Source of the DNA: Acidobacteria bacterium UBA7540
GTDB lineage: Bacteria > Acidobacteriota > Terriglobia > UBA7540
Assembly: GCA_002478145.1 (NCBI GenBank)
Contig: DLMI01000025.1
Span: forward strand, 1-32,963
DNA: 32,963 nt
Direction: 5' to 3'
The notes below the pieces were generated by a model. The model was not told the origin of the DNA, did no database searches, and was given only the letters and a program-made list of their open reading frames with translations. The translations under genes and the position numbers were made by a program. Of the stretch, positions 31,071-32,963 are shown piece after piece. Every line of letters starts with the position of its first letter. The stretch's first letter is position 1.

Positions 31071-31972
31071 CAGTTCTTCCTCACGAGCAGGTATTGAGCG
31101 ATGCCTTGCAGGGTGCGGGCACGGTCTCCATAGGGTTCGAGAACTTCGCAGGCTTCTTCGACAAGCTGGAAAGCCATGCGCTGAGACGCTTCGATTCCGT
31201 GGATGGCGGGATAAGTGGCCTTATGTTGTTGGTCGTCCTTGCCCACCCTCTTGCCCAATGATTCCTGGGTGCCAAGCACGTCAAGCAGGTCGTCCACAAT
31301 TTGGAAAGCCAGTCCTACTTTCTCACCGTAGGTGGTGAGGCGGGCCAAGTCTTGTTCCCCGACCTGCGTGTAAAGAGCTCCGGACCTTACCGCAGCGCGG
31401 ATAAAAGCACCCGTCTTGGCGGAGTGAATATATTCCAGTGTGGAGTTGTCAACCTTCTGCCCGGTCATCTGGAGATCAATCACCTGGCCACCAATCATGC
31501 CTCTTTCTGTCCCGATGGCGTGAGCCAGTTCATGGATCACCCGCAGCTTGCACGCTGCGGGGGGCGGACCCGGAGAGGAAAGGACTTCGAAAGCCAGGGT
31601 CAGAAGCGCGTCGCCTGCCAGGATGGCAGTTGACTCGCCGAAGGCGCGATGCGAAGTAGGCTTGCCCCGCCGCAAGTTGTCGTTATCGAGAGCCGGCAAA
31701 TCGTCGTGGATCAGAGAGTAGGTGTGGATTAACTCCAGCGCGCTTCCGAGGCGTACCAGCGTGCTCTCGTCACCGCCCAGCAAGCGTCCCGCTTCCAGGC
31801 ATAGGATCGGCCGCAGTCGCTTCCCTCCCGCAAACACCGAGTAGCGCATCGCCTGGTGGATGCTCGGCGGGAAGTGGTCGGCGGTCGGGAGCAGGCGGTC
31901 CAACTCCTTATCGATCTGGCTGCTCGCCGTCTCGAGATACTGTTGGATGGATTCTGTAGAAACTGTGTTCAA
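31070..31972 (-). CDS. ispA: Short-chain polyprenyl diphosphate synthase (farnesyl diphosphate synthase)
   Basis: Condenses isopentenyl diphosphate with allylic primers to geranyl/farnesyl (or geranylgeranyl) diphosphate. The 300 residues carry FAGGKRLRPILCLEAGRLLG, the first Asp-rich motif in SLIHDDLPALDNDNLRRG (bacterial D-D-x4-D type), TAILAGDALLTLAFE, MIGGQVIDLQM and the second motif in FQIVDDLLDVLG. The start is uncertain: TTG 31972 gives a typical length and follows AAAGGA closely, while TTG 32020 would add 16 residues of no family likeness. A 390-base repeat-filled gap separates it from xseB. The stop/start overlap TGATG couples it to dxs. Confidence 0.93.
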   Translation of the reverse strand: MNTVSTESIQQYLETASSQIDKELDRLLPTADHFPPSIHQAMRYSVFAGGKRLRPILCLEAGRLLGGDESTLVRLGSALELIHTYSLIHDDLPALDNDNLRRGKPTSHRAFGESTAILAGDALLTLAFEVLSSPGPPPAACKLRVIHELAHAIGTERGMIGGQVIDLQMTGQKVDNSTLEYIHSAKTGAFIRAAVRSGALYTQVGEQDLARLTTYGEKVGLAFQIVDDLLDVLGTQESLGKRVGKDDQQHKATYPAIHGIEASQRMAFQLVEEACEVLEPYGDRARTLQGIAQYLLVRKN

Positions 31973-32059
31973 GGTCCTTTGTGTGGCGGCAAATGCCCGC
32001 TGGCGCTCACCGCCTGCCAACCTTAATTGTGACCTGAATTGGCTCGAAGGGGAAGCACT

Positions 32060-32380
32060 ATCAGCTTTCAGCCCTCAGCTATCAGCCATCAGCAAGAAGC
32101 AAACCCATTGATTCCAGGAGCTGAGAGCTGACGGCTGACCGCTGACAGCTTCTTCTTGCTCGTCACTGCCCTTCAGCCCTCAGCTATCAGCCATCAGCAA
32201 GAAGCAAACCCATTGATTCCAGGAGCTGATAGCTGACGGCTGATAGCTGACAGCCTCTTCTCGCTCGGCACTGCCCTTCAGCCTTCAGCGATCAGCAAAA
32301 AGCGACCGGAATGATTCCAGGAGCTGATAGCTGACGGCTGACCGCTGACAGCTTCTTATCACTCGTCACTCGTCACTGGC
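32060..32380. repeat. Three tandem copies of an inverted heptamer unit
   Basis: Each ~100-bp copy has a left arm of TCAGCNN heptamers, a spacer with AGCAARAAGC and TTCCAGGAGCTGA, then a right arm of complementary heptamers (AGCTGAY). Spacers recur near 32110, 32215 and 32313, so the period is 105 then 98 bases. Copies 1 and 2 have identical spacers; copy 3 is diverged. The last part runs into TCACTCG heptamers at 32369-32382 that overlap the end of xseB. No coding frame. On a transcript each copy would form a long hairpin. Confidence 0.8.
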
Positions 32381-32629
32381 TACTTCGCCTGGCTCGAAGG
32401 GTTCAGCGACCACCTTGCCCCCGGCCTTTTTTGTGAGGATCTCCACTTTCCCTTCAGCTTCTTCTAGTTGCTTGTGGCAAGTCTCGGAGAGTTTCATTCC
32501 TTCCTCATAAAGCTGCAAGGCCTTCTCGAGCGGCAAGTCTGCGTCCTCGAGCTCATGCACGATTCCATCCAAGCGTTCCAGGTTCTTTTCAAAGGAGTCG
32601 GATTTAGCAGGTTTTGGTGTTGGAGTCAT
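32366..32629 (-). CDS. xseB: Exodeoxyribonuclease VII small subunit
   Basis: An 87-residue XseB, partner of XseA in the single-strand exonuclease VII. The family block is SFEKNLERLDGIVHELEDAD and LPLEKALQLYEEGMKLSETC (about residues 12-51), two amphipathic helices that contact XseA. The C-terminal KKAGGKVVAEPFEPGEVASDE is acidic, and its last codons overlap heptamer-like repeats. GGAGG precedes ATG 32629. xseA is not in the window. It lies 31 bases after the preceding gene. Confidence 0.93.
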   Translation of the reverse strand: MTPTPKPAKSDSFEKNLERLDGIVHELEDADLPLEKALQLYEEGMKLSETCHKQLEEAEGKVEILTKKAGGKVVAEPFEPGEVASDE

Positions 32630-32642
32630 TTTAGAGCCTCCA

Positions 32643-32708
32643 GCATTCAGCCATCAGCCGTCAGTTGTCTTTGCGCTCGCTGAGAGCTGAGTGCTGACTG
32701 CTGACGGC
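32643..32708. repeat. Facing heptamer arrays at the end of the MTHFR gene
   Basis: The left arm at 32643-32663 (CATTCAG, CCATCAG, CCGTCAG) and the right arm at 32681-32708 (TGAGAGC, TGAGTGC, TGACTGC, TGACGGC) face each other across 17 bases. The right arm is coding: it supplies the last residues AVSSQHSALSERKDN of the gene at 32661. Confidence 0.75.
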
Positions 32709-32963
32709 GCCTCTGGTTGCAGTGCGTTCCCCCAGGACTTCCGCCACCTCCACCGCCATGGCGTAGCGGCCGAAGGGAGGGGCGATCTCCACGCCCTGGA
32801 CCAAGCCGCGGATTGAGAGCAGCGTCTCCTGGGCAATTCTAACACCTTCCGCCCGAGCGCGCTCTCCCGTATCCACCGCTCTCATCCGGTCCATGACGGC
32901 CTGCGGGAGAGAAATTCCAGGCACTTCATTGTTCATGAATTCGGCGTTGCGGTAACTGGTGAG
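32661..32963 (-). CDS. Methylenetetrahydrofolate reductase / homocysteine S-methyltransferase, C-terminal part
   Basis: The frame enters at the window edge, so only the last 100 residues are seen. SYRNAEFMNNEVPGISLP and the following RMRAVDTGERARAEGVRIAQ, RGLVQGVEIAPPFGRYAMAV resemble the C-terminal end of the MTHFR domain of bifunctional homocysteine methyltransferase/MTHFR proteins, which make methyl-THF and methionine. The N-terminal domains are outside. The usual protein ends soon after the EVLGERT-like helix; the remaining tail here is the translation of a heptamer array (32681-32708), so the terminus has been replaced. It is first of a minus-strand unit with xseB, ispA and dxs. Confidence 0.8.
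   Translation of the reverse strand, partial: LTSYRNAEFMNNEVPGISLPQAVMDRMRAVDTGERARAEGVRIAQETLLSIRGLVQGVEIAPPFGRYAMAVEVAEVLGERTATRGAVSSQHSALSERKDN

Noticed and set aside
32060..32380. CRISPR array
   Set aside because: The repeat unit is a 7-bp degenerate step in inverted arms, with no uniform 24-40 bp repeats, no unique spacers of equal size and no cas genes.

Overview
This 33 kb window is a bacterial chromosome segment with moderately high GC. It is dense in housekeeping genes on both strands, in short operons with ATGA or TGATG overlaps. I infer a soil or sediment type bacterium, most likely of the Acidobacteriota. The grounds are the form of the MetG zinc motif (C-x2-D paired with C-x2-C), a Tat-exported xylose-isomerase-like protein, a decayed tail of a PD40/TolB-like protein, and GatCA-type amidotransferase genes. 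No rRNA or marker phylogeny is available here, so this placement is inference.

Layout. Positions 1-630 hold a strong sigma70 promoter with a possible small RNA, three imperfect direct repeats and a 116-bp inverted-repeat element. Then come homoserine dehydrogenase (hom), tRNA-Lys(UUU) on the minus strand, a Phd/YefM-RelE/ParE type toxin-antitoxin pair, L-fucose isomerase (fucI), and a convergent Tat-signal sugar isomerase/epimerase. A promoter at 6382 starts larC-metG, followed by tatD and a small Cys-rich protein. Two four-helix-bundle (23S-IVP/Avd-like) genes interrupt this cluster. Next are gatA, gatC and a DUF721/DciA-like gene (minus), maf (plus, apparently leaderless), and selB (minus). 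A minus operon galT-HAD phosphatase-HEAT-like secreted protein follows, then DUF1015 (plus), STAS and PAS-PAS-SpoIIE regulators (minus), an alaA-like aminotransferase with nadK, tlyA, and a TauE/SafE transporter (minus). The right end is a minus operon: MTHFR/homocysteine methyltransferase (partial), xseB, ispA, dxs, which supplies prenyl precursors.

The most unusual content is the repeat landscape. Degenerate tandem heptamers occur at nine or more places, several of them as facing inverted pairs. Two pairs enclose a four-helix-bundle gene (10035-10547 and 11708-12307). Others have the same arm-spacer-arm shape without a gene (6202-6380, 22201-22350, 32060-32380 in triplicate, 32643-32708). 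Each locus has its own heptamer sequence, but the two arms of a locus match each other. The arms sit at gene borders and supply the last codons of maf, of the MTHFR gene and of one four-helix gene; a further one-sided array encodes part of the MetG linker. At the second four-helix locus the tail of the preceding gene is duplicated on the far side of the unit. I propose these as one family of units, autonomous with the four-helix gene and non-autonomous without it; this is the best candidate here for an undescribed system.

Two other repeat families are present: a small inverted-repeat element with 19-bp ends (496-611 and 17468-17554, in opposite orientation) and perfect 28-34 bp palindromes (5243-5276, and 9544-9571 in frame inside metG).
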